64,000 bases of DNA from an uncultured Eubacteriales bacterium (lineage in GTDB: Bacteria > Bacillota > Clostridia > Christensenellales > Aristaeellaceae): the NCBI GenBank assembly GCA_902800625.1, contig CADCFG010000005.1, positions 1 to 64,000 of the forward strand. Direction: 5' to 3'. The notes under the pieces are model-generated. The model saw only the letters and a list, made by a program, of their open reading frames with translations. It was not told where the DNA came from and did not search any database. Position 1 is the first letter of the stretch. Each line of letters starts with the position of its first letter. The position numbers were made by a program, and so were the translations under genes. Positions 17,674-24,865 of this stretch are shown here, one piece after another.

Positions 17674-18092
17674 TGACACCGAACCAGTATCTTTGGGCGC
17701 AGGCGCGGGACCAGCTGGTCGCCGCCGTCACCGGCATTCGCTTCTCCGCCGAGCTGGCCCAGCTGATGGCCAGGCAGCTTGATAGCAGTCGCGCTACTCC
17801 GCTATGCTGAAGCGCGACCAGCCCGCGCGAATCTTTCGGATTCCAGCGCGGCGCTTCCGGTGCTTGCCCTTTGGGCAGTAGTGCCGGTGCGTAAAGCCCC
17901 AAAGCCATTGACCGCATGGTCTCCTATATCCGCCAGGCGTACCCGTGTACCGAGGAGATGCTGGTGGACGAGATGCTGGCCATCTGCGCCGAGATCGAGA
18001 CCTGGCGGCAGAAGAAGGAGCGCCAGGCGGCGCAGGCCCGGTACAATTCGTGGCTCTACTACAAGAAATGGAACCCGGACGAGGGGGAATGA
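17674..18092 (+). pseudogene. Conserved small protein split by a ~107-nt insertion
   Basis: The first part (MTPNQYLWAQARDQLVAAVTGIRFSAELAQLMARQL) runs from the ATG at 17674 to about 17783. The second (PKAIDRMVSYIRQAYP...LAICAEIETWRQKKERQAA...NPDEGE) resumes at about 17890 in another frame and ends at TGA 18090-18092. Between them are about 107 nt with small internal hairpins (TGCCC-TTT-GGGCA). Removing the insert would restore one ~100-residue helical protein. Such proteins occur in Clostridia as part of small gene pairs (from memory); function unknown. The promoter and RBS are intact. Confidence 0.65.
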
Positions 18093-18094
18093 GC

Positions 18095-18319
18095 ATGAGG
18101 AAATTTGTCCCACGGGAAAAGCTGGGCAAAAAGGCCCGGAAGCAGCTCAACAGCGAGCAGCGCGCCACCTGGGCGTTCTCGCCGGTGACGAAGAAGGTCG
18201 AAAGCAAAAAACTGTACAACCGCAAAAGGAAATCCCATGACCGTTATGATGATTACGGCATGGGATTCTTTAATGCTATGAATCACAGACTCCCATCTTT
18301 CGATGCATTGGATCTGTAA
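18095..18319 (+). CDS. Small basic hypothetical protein, 74 aa
   Basis: 74 residues beginning MRKFVPREKLGKKARKQLNSEQRATW, then SPVTKKVESKKLYNRKRK. The start at 18095 is chosen because GAGGGGG lies 7 nt upstream; an in-frame ATG at 18089 would be too close. It overlaps or abuts the preceding gene and is probably cotranscribed with it. The basic N-terminal half suggests nucleic-acid or ribosome contact, but this is a guess. I recall similar short 'KFVPREKLGKKARK' proteins in Clostridia without known function. Confidence 0.65.
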   Translation: MRKFVPREKLGKKARKQLNSEQRATWAFSPVTKKVESKKLYNRKRKSHDRYDDYGMGFFNAMNHRLPSFDALDL

Positions 18320-18364
18320 ATGGATACCGTAGCATCGATCGACATATCACCCAGAGTATTGATG

Positions 18365-18685
18365 CTATTCATCTTCCAGGCGAGTCCATTGTTCGCCCAT
18401 GAGCCCAGGATAAGTCTCTCCGGCATAGTACCCTTCATCATCGGTGTGTATCGTGGTACCAAAGGCTCCCCGGCGGGAACTGCCGGAATAGCGTCCGTTG
18501 GAATCGATGTAGATATTCTCTCCCATGAAGCCAGGCAGGGACTGGCCGAGATAGTGACCACCAGCATCGAAATAGTTGACAGTTCCCGCCAGTCCAGGTC
18601 TGCCCTCAGCAATCAGCCTTCCGCACTCATCGAACAGAAGATTGCTTCCACATAGTCCAGGTCGGCTTGTAATAAACCTTGCCAT
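18365..18685 (-). CDS. Small Gly/Tyr repeat protein, 106 aa
   Basis: Start at the ATG 18685 after GGAGGG. About four degenerate repeats of ~21-22 residues run through the protein. Each has a small-residue turn (RPGLCG, RPGLAG, LPGFMG, RRGAFG, YPGLMG) followed by a D-x-x-G beta hairpin (FDECGRLI, FDAGGHYL, DSNGRYS). It belongs to the same repeat family as the neighbour at 18720-19043 but has diverged. There is no signal peptide. The repeats suggest a small beta-structured protein; role unknown. Confidence 0.6.
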   Translation of the reverse strand: MARFITSRPGLCGSNLLFDECGRLIAEGRPGLAGTVNYFDAGGHYLGQSLPGFMGENIYIDSNGRYSGSSRRGAFGTTIHTDDEGYYAGETYPGLMGEQWTRLEDE

Positions 18686-18719
18686 AACCCACCCTCCAAT
18701 CACCATCGGAACAAAAGTG

Positions 18720-19043
18720 CTACTTCTTGTCCTTCAGCCATGTGGTAGAGCCACCAAAGAGCCCCGGCTAGGAATGGCCGATCTTGTGGCCTTTGTTGTC
18801 ATAGTGGTTGGTGCCGCCGAAGAAACCGCAATCCGAACGCCCGACCTTATGACCATTGTTGTCATAATGATTCATGCCACCGAAGAAACCCCAATCCGAG
18901 TGGCCAACCTTATGGCCGTCGGTATCGTAGTGGTTAACGCCGCCGAGAAAGCCTGGTTCAGAATGACCGATCTTCTTCCCGTGCTCGTCATAATAATTCG
19001 TACCGCCAAAGAATCCTTCAACTGCTCTGATTTTCTTTGCCAT
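18720..19043 (-). pseudogene. 21-residue-repeat protein with an in-frame TAG
   Basis: From ATG 19043 (after AGGAGG) the product is MAKKIRAVEGFFGG followed by near-identical 21-residue units (GHSDWGFFGGMNHYDNNGHKV). A TAG at 18768-18770 follows the fourth GHS. The same frame continues with PGLFGGSTTWLKDKK to a TAG at 18720, clearly the end of the repeat array. The intact protein would be 107 residues; the sequence as read gives 91. The nonsense codon replaces the residue that is E, D or D in the other units. The shortened product may still fold, so loss of function is not certain. Confidence 0.6.
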
Positions 19044-19090
19044 GATATCGACCTCCTGTCAATCGTCACGTCAATATTGTGACAGGGCAT

Positions 19091-19563
19091 TCCATCAATG
19101 AGACCGGACGGATTGCCTCCCCGGTTGTACGCATCGTATCATAGCAGACTATAGCTTGCAATCATGGATTGCCAAATTGTCGCGTGGGACAGTCGAATTG
19201 TCAGATCTGCTGGCCATGAAGTTTCGACTGATCTCGCCGTCTCAGGTAATCAAGTGGGCAGTTTCCCTGTCCGCCGATGACAGGGGCCAACGTGGGCGTC
19301 AGTGGCCAAGAGCCCTTTCCCCCGCCCTCTGTTTCCTTCTGGAGAAGGAAACATGACAAAAATACGTCTAAGCACTTTTGCACGATTGCCCCTGTTAGTC
19401 CTGCCCAATCGTGCAAAGGTGCACCGGTCAAAATAGCAATCGTGCAAAGGTGCGGAAGTTTCGCGCCGGCTTAGAACGACTTCGAGGGTGGTTTTCCGTG
19501 CTCAATTTCAGAATCAATCGTGCAAAAGTGTTGAGAAAGCCCGTAACTGCGGGTTTTTGACAA
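19091..19563. other. Non-coding region with 17-nt repeats and a hairpin
   Basis: No gene is supported in about 470 nt. Four copies of CAATCGTGCAAARGTGC occur: one inverted at 19372-19388 and direct copies at 19406-19422, 19437-19453 and 19515-19530. They are followed by a terminator-like stem (CCCG-TAACTG-CGGG-TTTTT, 19540-19558). The left part (19140-19340) shows only short reiterated CAGTCG/GTCAGA fragments. The repeats could bind a protein or belong to a small transcript. Confidence 0.45.
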
Positions 19564-19617
19564 AGAAAAACTGCACCGCAACCCTGATACACATTGTATC
19601 AAAATTGCCGTGCAGTT
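19564..19617 (-). terminator. Ancestral tRNA-Pro terminator, displaced
   Basis: A ~49-nt hairpin pairs AACTGCAC with GTGCAGTT and the inner TGATACA with TGTATCA. On the minus strand it is followed by TTTTTC. It sits immediately outside attL, where the 3' flank of the uninterrupted tRNA-Pro gene would have been. Confidence 0.7.
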
Positions 19618-19618
19618 A

Positions 19619-19641
19619 TGGTCGAGGTGACAGGATTTGAA
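19619..19641. other. attL of the integrated element
   Basis: A 23-nt copy of the tRNA-Pro 3' end (starting TGGTCGAGGTGACAGG), identical to 24866-24888. Beyond it the tRNA similarity stops. Confidence 0.85.
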
Positions 19642-19747
19642 TTATTGACCGCCCGACAATCGGCGAAAAACCACGATCAACTATGCCGTATTTGCAAGGC
19701 TTTTCAATCCGATACCTGTAATTTATGACAAACCAAAGTCAATCACA

Positions 19748-19770
19748 GTTGGGGTAAATAGTGGGGTAAA
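19748..19770 (+). repeat. Left integrase arm-type site
   Basis: Two TGGGGTAAA boxes, 12 nt apart, about 107 nt inside attL. The same pair recurs at 24784-24806 next to attR with one base difference. Such paired inner repeats are expected for arm-binding domains of tyrosine integrases. Confidence 0.6.
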
Positions 19771-19779
19771 CTTTGCCGG

Positions 19780-20004
19780 TCAGGATCGCGCCGCCTTCGT
19801 GCCTTCCAGCGCCAGGACATGAGCTGCCCGCGCCAGCTTCGCCGCCTCCTCTATGGCCTCCCTGATTGAATCATCAAGGATCATATCAAGGCCAACCGTC
19901 GCCCGATCCTCAGTCTTCAAGTTCCGCGCCTCCATGATGTCCCGTATTCCTTTCAGACGGTTCACCAGGCAAGATGACTTCATGCTGATTTCAAAAATGC
20001 TCAT
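19780..20004 (-). CDS. Unknown small element protein, 74 aa
   Basis: 74 residues, helical and charged (MSIFEISMKSSCLVNRLKGIRDIMEA...ILDDSIREAIEEAAKLARAAHV). Good RBS GGAGG. It is the last gene of the leftward cluster that starts at 20761 and the closest to attL. No motif is recognised. Confidence 0.6.
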   Translation of the reverse strand: MSIFEISMKSSCLVNRLKGIRDIMEARNLKTEDRATVGLDMILDDSIREAIEEAAKLARAAHVLALEGTKAARS

Positions 20005-20058
20005 GTGCTACCTCCATTCATCAGGCCGAGGGGTTGCCGTCCCTCGGCCCGGTCTGCT

Positions 20059-20301
20059 TCATGCCTCGGCGCTGCCGGTCTTCATTTCGTCGGCTATGTC
20101 TTCCCGCGCTTCATCAATCTCTGTATAGGCTTTCAGAAGCACGTCACCGACAAGCCTAAAGGCGTCCCATACCTCGGCCGGGGAAAGGTTCGGGAAAGAC
20201 CCCTCGGCCTGTGCCATTGCCAGAATCATCACGCGCGCCCGCGCTACGTCGCCGCTTGCGTCTTCGACACGCTGCAAAGAAGCCTTGATTTTCTCGTTCA
20301 T
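20059..20301 (-). CDS. Unknown small element protein, 80 aa
   Basis: 80 residues, predicted all-helical (MNEKIKASLQRVEDASGDVARARVMIL...AEVWDAFRLVGDVLLKAYTEIDEARED). RBS GGGAG. The acidic C-terminus and helix periodicity fit a small dimeric coiled-coil protein. Not recognised; cotranscribed with its neighbours. Confidence 0.6.
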   Translation of the reverse strand: MNEKIKASLQRVEDASGDVARARVMILAMAQAEGSFPNLSPAEVWDAFRLVGDVLLKAYTEIDEAREDIADEMKTGSAEA

Positions 20302-20416
20302 GTTGTTCTCCCTTCTTGACTGATCCGAGGGGCCGCGCTATACTGTAGTCAGCCCCTCGGCCTCGGTTGGTCGGTTGTGGGTTGCCCCGGTTGGCTTTGG
20401 TCGGTGAACCGGGGCT

Positions 20417-20761
20417 TTACTCTGCCATTGGTGCCGGTTGGGTCTGGCTGTAGAGGAAGAAGCTCTTGCGGTAGGTCTTGCCTTCGCCCTTCTCAGGGGT
20501 ATCGACAACCACTTGGAAGGCTGCCTTCTCGGTGTGGATCACTTGCCGCCCCAGGGCTTTCCAGCCCGCCCAGCTGTGAAACTCTTCTTCGATCCCGGCG
20601 GCCTCGGCTGCCGCTTCGATCTTGGCATTGTTCGCGTCCTGCGCCTTGATCCAGCGCCACGCCTTCTTCAGTGCCTCGCTGAAGGTGATTGCGGTCTTGG
20701 CTGCTGCCTGCTTGAAGTAGTGCCACGCCCGCTTCATCAGTTTGGAAAGGTTGTACTTCAT
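20417..20761 (-). CDS. Unknown element protein, 114 aa
   Basis: Starts MKYNLSKLMKRAWHYFKQAAAKTAITFSEALKKAWRWIKAQ. This opening is familiar from small proteins on integrative and conjugative elements and plasmids of Firmicutes, whose function is unknown to me. The C-terminal half (ALGRQVIHTEKAAFQVVVDTPEKGEGKTYRKSFFLYS) looks beta-rich. RBS GGAGAG. A strong promoter (20925-20953) drives this gene and the two after it. Confidence 0.65.
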   Translation of the reverse strand: MKYNLSKLMKRAWHYFKQAAAKTAITFSEALKKAWRWIKAQDANNAKIEAAAEAAGIEEEFHSWAGWKALGRQVIHTEKAAFQVVVDTPEKGEGKTYRKSFFLYSQTQPAPMAE

Positions 20762-20924
20762 GGGGTTCTCTCCTCTCTTTGGTCGGTGGGTTCAGGGGTT
20801 CAGGATTGAGGGAAGCACCCTTCGAGGTTGTCAGCACTTCTCGGCGTCACGCACCACCACGGGTTTTACCTTCCGGTCATTAGTTCCTTTCCGTACTTTT
20901 GACTTCCCTCAACCTTGTAACCAT

Positions 20925-20953
20925 ATTATACACCCATATTGTGTGTTTGTCAA
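20925..20953 (-). promoter_or_regulatory. Leftward promoter of the element's small genes
   Basis: Minus strand TTGACA (20948-20953), 17-nt spacer, TATAAT (20925-20930). The spacer holds ACACACAATATG. A near copy (ACACACAAAATATG) lies at 20973-20986 on the plus strand, and GTGTGCATA overlaps the rightward promoter. These repeats are likely operators for the 74-aa XRE protein. Confidence 0.85.
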
Positions 20954-21013
20954 TGGGTTTCGGAGAAAAAGTACACACAAAATATGAGTATATAATTTAT
21001 GCAATATGTACAC

Positions 21014-21042
21014 TTGCTATGTGTGCATATTCGTGCTATAAT
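21014..21042 (+). promoter_or_regulatory. Rightward promoter of the XRE gene
   Basis: TTGCTA (21014-21019), 17-nt spacer, TATAAT (21037-21042). Divergent to the promoter at 20925-20953; the spacer contains TGTGTGCATA, similar to the putative operators. Confidence 0.8.
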
Positions 21043-21072
21043 CACGATATATCATGAAGGGGGGAATTGTGC

Positions 21073-21297
21073 ATGATCCAGTATAAACATGGTGTAAACA
21101 TCCTCGATCAACTCAAAGATGTGGGTTATAGCTCCTACCGTATACGCAAAGAAAAGCTATTCGGTGAGCGTGTTATACAGAAATTCCGTCAAGGTGAATT
21201 ACCCTCATGGGGAGAGCTTGACACTATATGTCGATTACTCAAATGCCAGCCGTGGGACCTGATCGAATACGCCGAGGACACGCCCGCAGAGGAATGA
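21073..21297 (+). CDS. Small XRE/Cro-like regulator (HTH_26 type)
   Basis: 74 residues from the ATG at 21073, 7 nt after AGGGGGG. MIQYKHGVNILDQLKDVGYSSYRIRKEKLFGERVIQKFRQGELPSW...ICRLLKCQPWDLIEY matches the short Cro-like HTH family that has the LxCQPxDLIEY ending. It should bind the operators between the two divergent promoters and set the balance of the small leftward genes. A rho-independent terminator follows. Confidence 0.85.
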   Translation: MIQYKHGVNILDQLKDVGYSSYRIRKEKLFGERVIQKFRQGELPSWGELDTICRLLKCQPWDLIEYAEDTPAEE

Positions 21298-21312
21298 CGG
21301 GGAAGGCATCAC

Positions 21313-21340
21313 AAAAGCCGACGCACACGCGCCGGCTTTT
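21313..21340 (+). terminator. Terminator after the XRE gene
   Basis: AAAAGCCG/CGGCTTTT stem with a 12-nt loop, 15 nt past the stop codon. The 3' arm itself supplies the T-tract. Confidence 0.75.
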
Positions 21341-21630
21341 GCCGTCCGTTCCTGATCCGCACCAGGGGCCGAGGATCGCGCCCAGGATCGTCACCAGGCC
21401 GCCAGGCCGCCGAGGGACGGCCCAGCTGCCCAGCTGCTGCATGGAGGGTGCCAGGATCACCGGCGGCCAGGATCGCGCCCAGGAAGGCCGCCAGGCTCAC
21501 CCAGGGCATCAGCTGCCGCCAGGATCACCGGCAGGCCCTCGGCTGCTGATCCGCACCAGGGGCCGAGGATCGCGCCCAGGATCATCACCAGGCCGCCAGG
21601 ATCGCGCAAGCGGCCTTGCCTGCTGGATTA
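21341..21630. repeat. GC-rich reiterated region, candidate replication origin
   Basis: About 290 non-coding nt. A 38-nt block (starting CTGATCCGCACCAGGGGCC) occurs at 21352-21389 and again at 21546-21583. CCAGGATC units appear at least six times, mixed with GGCCGCCAGG. It lies directly downstream of the replication protein gene, where small replicons often keep iterons. Origin function is inferred. Confidence 0.55.
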
Positions 21631-21665
21631 ACCGCCAACGAAATAAAATCCTTCATGCCTGCCTC

Positions 21666-22436
21666 CTATGCTTTATCCTTCATCTTGTTTTCTATGATGG
21701 TTTTACACATTTTGAACGCTTCAAAATCCTGTCGGGGATTTTTTGCTTTTGCCAGGTCTATACATGCCTTTATAGTCTCCAAAGACATTCCCCTATTTTG
21801 CCATATAGCAATATACTCTTCTGGTAACGTGGACCTCTTAAACTGTTTATGATAGTAACTCTGTAGTCCCTCAACGGTCAAAGCGCTTCGCGCCGTTATC
21901 CTCGTTTCCCCTTTCCCTGTTTCTGTTTCTGTCTCTGTCTCTGTTTCTGTAGGCAATGGGACAATCCCCCCGGACATGTCCCCAGGGACAATCACCGGGG
22001 ACAGTCCCCCAGACATATCACCAGAGGGAAGCGCCGCCAGCTTTTCCAGCTTTTCCCTTTCGCGCTGCCTGCGCTTCTTCTCGGCTTCTTTGTGCCTGTG
22101 TTCCAGGATTGCCCCGTTATATTCGGCCCAATCGTGAATCCTCAAAGGGTTATGTTCGCTGTCAGGTTCACCGTCAAGAAAACCACATGCGCACAAGGCT
22201 TCAACCAGTGCCCCGCGCTTACCATCCCACGCGCAAGCCTTTTCAATCGCTCGGACAGAAAAATCATTTATGCTGCCGTTCTCCCCCTCGGCATGTTCAA
22301 TGCTCCACGACCAAAGAAAGGCCAAAAGGCCACCGGCTGCATAGACGGGAAGACCCAGCCTTTCGGCAAGGGCCAGCGTCTTTGTATTATCTCTTACTCC
22401 GCTTCCAAACCTGCACCATGTTCCATCATTTGCCAC
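21666..22436 (-). CDS. Element replication protein (phage-type initiator/helicase-loader-like)
   Basis: 256 residues from a GTG at 22436 after GGGAGG. The N-terminal ~115 residues (WCRFGSGVRDNTKTLALAERLGLPVYAAGGLLAFLWSW...LRIHDWAEYNG) resemble the winged-helix start of phage replication/DnaD-like proteins. A linker contains a Glu-Thr run encoded by a TCTGTT-type microsatellite at 21917-21950. The C-terminal domain (YYHKQFKRSTLPEEYIAIWQNRGMSLETIKACIDLA) resembles DnaD-like helicase-loader tails. It probably opens replication of the element. Repeat-number changes in the linker would stay in frame. Confidence 0.6.
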   Translation of the reverse strand: MANDGTWCRFGSGVRDNTKTLALAERLGLPVYAAGGLLAFLWSWSIEHAEGENGSINDFSVRAIEKACAWDGKRGALVEALCACGFLDGEPDSEHNPLRIHDWAEYNGAILEHRHKEAEKKRRQREREKLEKLAALPSGDMSGGLSPVIVPGDMSGGIVPLPTETETETETETGKGETRITARSALTVEGLQSYYHKQFKRSTLPEEYIAIWQNRGMSLETIKACIDLAKAKNPRQDFEAFKMCKTIIENKMKDKA

Positions 22437-22439
22437 GGG

Positions 22440-22781
22440 TTACACCTCCCCGCGCTGATCCAACCGCCGAGGATAGCGCCCCCTGTTTTCGATCTCTCGC
22501 AAAACACGCTTTGCGTCGCTGATTGAAACAAACGTATTCCGCGCCCTCGCCGACGTCTCATTGATGAAATCTTTGATTTCTTCAGGATCGCAAGAACGCC
22601 AATATCCCGAAGGTGTGCGGGACGTGCTCAGGATCGCGTAACCGTCGCCGCCAGCCTCGGCCCTCAGTTCGGCAATCATTCGCCGTGCTTCACGCTCCGA
22701 ACAATTCCAGCGCCGCGCCAGGGCTTGACGGCTGATCGCACGATCCCGGCCAACGGGAATATCAAAACGATTCGCCTTCAT
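22440..22781 (-). CDS. HTH DNA-binding protein of the element
   Basis: 113 residues. RAISRQALARRWNCSEREARRMIAELRAEA is a helix-turn-helix; SGYWRSCDPEEIKDFINETSARARNTFVSISDAKRVL follows as a small domain seen in phage-type regulators. It ends 3 nt before the replication gene and starts just after the excisionase stop codon, so all three are one unit. Likely a replication-linked or regulatory protein. Confidence 0.6.
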   Translation of the reverse strand: MKANRFDIPVGRDRAISRQALARRWNCSEREARRMIAELRAEAGGDGYAILSTSRTPSGYWRSCDPEEIKDFINETSARARNTFVSISDAKRVLREIENRGRYPRRLDQRGEV

Positions 22782-22784
22782 GCT

Positions 22785-22994
22785 CTACGCCCCCTTTTCG
22801 CTCTGTCGTGCCGCTTCATCCTCGGACCACTTGCGCAAGCCCTCAACAGGACAAAGAATTTTGCGGCCTACACGAAAATGCGGTATAGGGTTTTCTTCTC
22901 GCCTGCAAAGTGCATCAAAAGTAGGCAACGAAACGCCCAGCGTTGCCGCCGACATTCGCCGCCCATAATTGATGGTTTGTGTGGTTTTCGGCAT
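22785..22994 (-). CDS. Excisionase-like HTH protein
   Basis: 69 residues, MerR/excisionase (HTH_17) type: YGRRMSAATLGVSLPTFDALCRREENPIPHFRVGRKILCPVEGLRKWSED. This form binds near att sites to direct excision. RBS GGAAGGAG. First gene of the leftward xis-HTH-rep unit, divergent from the repressor, as in temperate-phage immunity regions. Confidence 0.8.
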   Translation of the reverse strand: MPKTTQTINYGRRMSAATLGVSLPTFDALCRREENPIPHFRVGRKILCPVEGLRKWSEDEAARQSEKGA

Positions 22995-23069
22995 GAATCT
23001 CCTTCCTTCCCTCGTGCCTCCGGGGTGGGTATATTCGTTTGGTATGTAATGATTACCAACCGTATCTTT

Positions 23070-23098
23070 ATTCTATCACATCAACATACGATTGTCAA
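23070..23098 (-). promoter_or_regulatory. Promoter of the xis-rep unit
   Basis: Minus strand TTGACA (23093-23098), 17-nt spacer, TAGAAT (23070-23075). Back-to-back with the repressor promoter, so both are probably controlled by the 141-aa repressor. Confidence 0.8.
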
Positions 23099-23111
23099 TA
23101 GTGAAAATCTA

Positions 23112-23140
23112 TTGACAACATCGGCTAAATATGATAGTAT
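23112..23140 (+). promoter_or_regulatory. Promoter of the element repressor
   Basis: TTGACA (23112-23117), 17-nt spacer, TAGTAT (23135-23140). TGATAGTATCA overlapping the -10 is a small inverted repeat and a candidate operator. Confidence 0.8.
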
Positions 23141-23159
23141 CATCATTAGAGGTGATTCT

Positions 23160-23585
23160 ATGAATTTTGGTGAACGATTGAAAGTCATTCGACAAGAAAG
23201 GTCTATGACACAAGCGGACCTTGCAAAATCAATCGGGGTTTCGTCGGCTGCTATAAGTCGTTATGAGAGCGGGGAAAGAACGAGGTTTTCGATCCCTACA
23301 ATAGTAGCAATGGCAAGCGCGCTTCATGTAACATGGCAAGAGCTTGTTTATGGGACAGAAATAGAGAACGTAACCTCAAATATGATGAATAATGGATCTC
23401 AGAAGTATAATGATTCCAAAGGGCAAGCATTCTTCAATGGTGTACCTGTTACAAGCATTGTTACAGATGAAGACTGTAAGACCGATCTCCTGCAAGCATT
23501 TGAAAAGCTCAACAGTGCCGGGAAAATTGAAGCAACAAAGCGGATTATTGAGCTTTCCGAATTATCAAAGTATCGCCTGAAATAG
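23160..23585 (+). CDS. Element repressor, XRE family
   Basis: 141 residues from the ATG at 23160 (RBS GAGGTG). N-terminal HTH_3 domain: FGERLKVIRQERSMTQADLAKSIGVSSAAISRYESGERTRFSIPTI. The C-terminal part (DLLQAFEKLNSAGKIEATKRIIELSELSKY) is a dimerisation-type helix pair; no LexA-like peptidase is seen, so induction by RecA cleavage is unlikely. Lower GC than the host genes. It is placed between xis (divergent) and int (16 nt downstream), fitting control of both excision and integrase expression. Confidence 0.85.
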   Translation: MNFGERLKVIRQERSMTQADLAKSIGVSSAAISRYESGERTRFSIPTIVAMASALHVTWQELVYGTEIENVTSNMMNNGSQKYNDSKGQAFFNGVPVTSIVTDEDCKTDLLQAFEKLNSAGKIEATKRIIELSELSKYRLK

Positions 23586-23600
23586 CATGGAGGTCTCAGA

Positions 23601-24764
23601 ATGGCAGGCAAGCGCAAAAACGGCGAAGGCACTTTCGATCAAGTGACCAAATCCGGCATCAAGTATTATCGATGGAGGGGCAACCTCGGTTTCGACGCGA
23701 AAACCGGCAAGCCATATCGCAAAACCATCTACGCCAGAACAGACAAAGAGCTTCGGTCAAAAGTTGCTGAAGCTATTGCAGAATATGACCGAGGGGCTGT
23801 CAACATCCCTAAACGGTTGACGGTTGGCATGTGGTTAAATCAATGGTTGACCGACTGTTGCGGGGATGTCAAAGAACGGACACGGAACACCTACAAAAGC
23901 GCCATTGAGACGCATATCGTCCCCGGCCTCGGCAATATTCGGCTTTCCGATCTTCAGCCGAAACAGGTACAGACGTTCATTAACAAGTTGGATGGAGTAA
24001 AGCCGAAAACCGTCAAGAATATTCATGGAATCCTCCACCGTGCTTTGGAGGTTGCCGCCTCGTGGGGGTATATCGTTCGGAATCCTGCCGACAACATCAG
24101 CTTGCCCCGCATCGAAAAGCAAGAGGTCAATTTCCTTGCTGGTGATGATCTCAAAAGGTTCATTGATGCTGTCAAGGGCAATCCCTACGAATCCATGTTC
24201 CTTATTGCCATCTTTACCGGCATGAGGGAAGGGGAATTGTTGGGGCTGCCGTGGGATTGCATCGACTTCAAAAAAGGGACAATCAACGTCAAGCAACAGT
24301 TACAGCTTATTCGTGGGGACTACGTTATAGTTTCCACCAAAAGCGACAAGGCGCGTCTGCTGTCCCCTGCTCCGTTCGTGTTCGATATTCTCAAAGAGGT
24401 CAAGCGTGAACAGGCGAAAATGAAGCTCCAGATGGGGGCAGACTGGCAGAATGAATATAACCTCGTATTCACCAGGTATACCGGGGAGAACGTCGCCAGG
24501 AATACGCTGTACATGAATTTCAAACGCTGCCTTGCCGCTGCCGGCCTTCCTGAGACTGTCCGCTTCCATGATCTCCGACACAGCTACGCCGTGTTCGCTC
24601 TGGAATCCGGGGACAACATCAAAGAAATTCAAGCCGCCCTCGGGCACTTTTCCAGCGCCTTCACCGTCAACACTTACGCGCATGTTTCCGAAAATGCCCG
24701 CAAAGAATCCGCTGCCAGACAGCAAGAAGCAATCAACGGTTTGTTGGGTAAATCGTTGGGGTAA
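23601..24764 (+). CDS. int: Site-specific tyrosine integrase
   Basis: 387 residues. An AP2-like/arm-binding N-terminus (KRKNGEGTFDQVTKSGIKYYRWRG) is followed by a SAM-like core-binding domain (LTVGMWLNQWLTDCC...TRNTYKSAIETHIVPGLG). The catalytic domain has Arg in FTGMREGELLGLPW, HDLRHSYAVFALESG, LGHFSS and Tyr in TVNTYAHVSENA. The full R-K-H-R-H-Y set appears present, so it should be active. It sits 102 nt from attR. The stop codon lies inside a series of TGGGGTAAA boxes that continue toward attR, so integrase binding sites overlap the gene end. Confidence 0.95.
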   Translation: MAGKRKNGEGTFDQVTKSGIKYYRWRGNLGFDAKTGKPYRKTIYARTDKELRSKVAEAIAEYDRGAVNIPKRLTVGMWLNQWLTDCCGDVKERTRNTYKSAIETHIVPGLGNIRLSDLQPKQVQTFINKLDGVKPKTVKNIHGILHRALEVAASWGYIVRNPADNISLPRIEKQEVNFLAGDDLKRFIDAVKGNPYESMFLIAIFTGMREGELLGLPWDCIDFKKGTINVKQQLQLIRGDYVIVSTKSDKARLLSPAPFVFDILKEVKREQAKMKLQMGADWQNEYNLVFTRYTGENVARNTLYMNFKRCLAAAGLPETVRFHDLRHSYAVFALESGDNIKEIQAALGHFSSAFTVNTYAHVSENARKESAARQQEAINGLLGKSLG

Positions 24765-24806
24765 ATCACCGATTTTGAAGCTGGTTGGGGTAAAAAGTGG
24801 GGTAAA
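24743..24806 (+). repeat. Right integrase arm-type sites
   Basis: GGGTAAA boxes at 24743-24766 (inside the 3' end of int) and a pair at 24784-24806 nearly identical to 19748-19770. Both lie in the same orientation relative to the plus strand. Confidence 0.6.
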
Positions 24807-24825
24807 TTCAGCTTGAATGCATAAG

Positions 24826-24862
24826 AAAAAAGCCCGAAAACGCCGCGTTTTCAGGGCTTTTT
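24826..24862. terminator. Bidirectional terminator between int and tRNA-Pro
   Basis: AAAAAAGCCC...GGGCTTTTT hairpin with inner GAAAACGC/GCG-TTTTC pairing. It ends int on the plus strand and can serve tRNA-Pro on the minus strand, replacing the terminator displaced to 19564-19617. Confidence 0.85.
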
Positions 24863-24865
24863 GAT

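Noticed and set aside
19372..19558. Type III toxin-antitoxin (repeat RNA plus ToxN)
   Set aside because: Repeat spacing is irregular, one copy is inverted and no ToxN-like gene follows.
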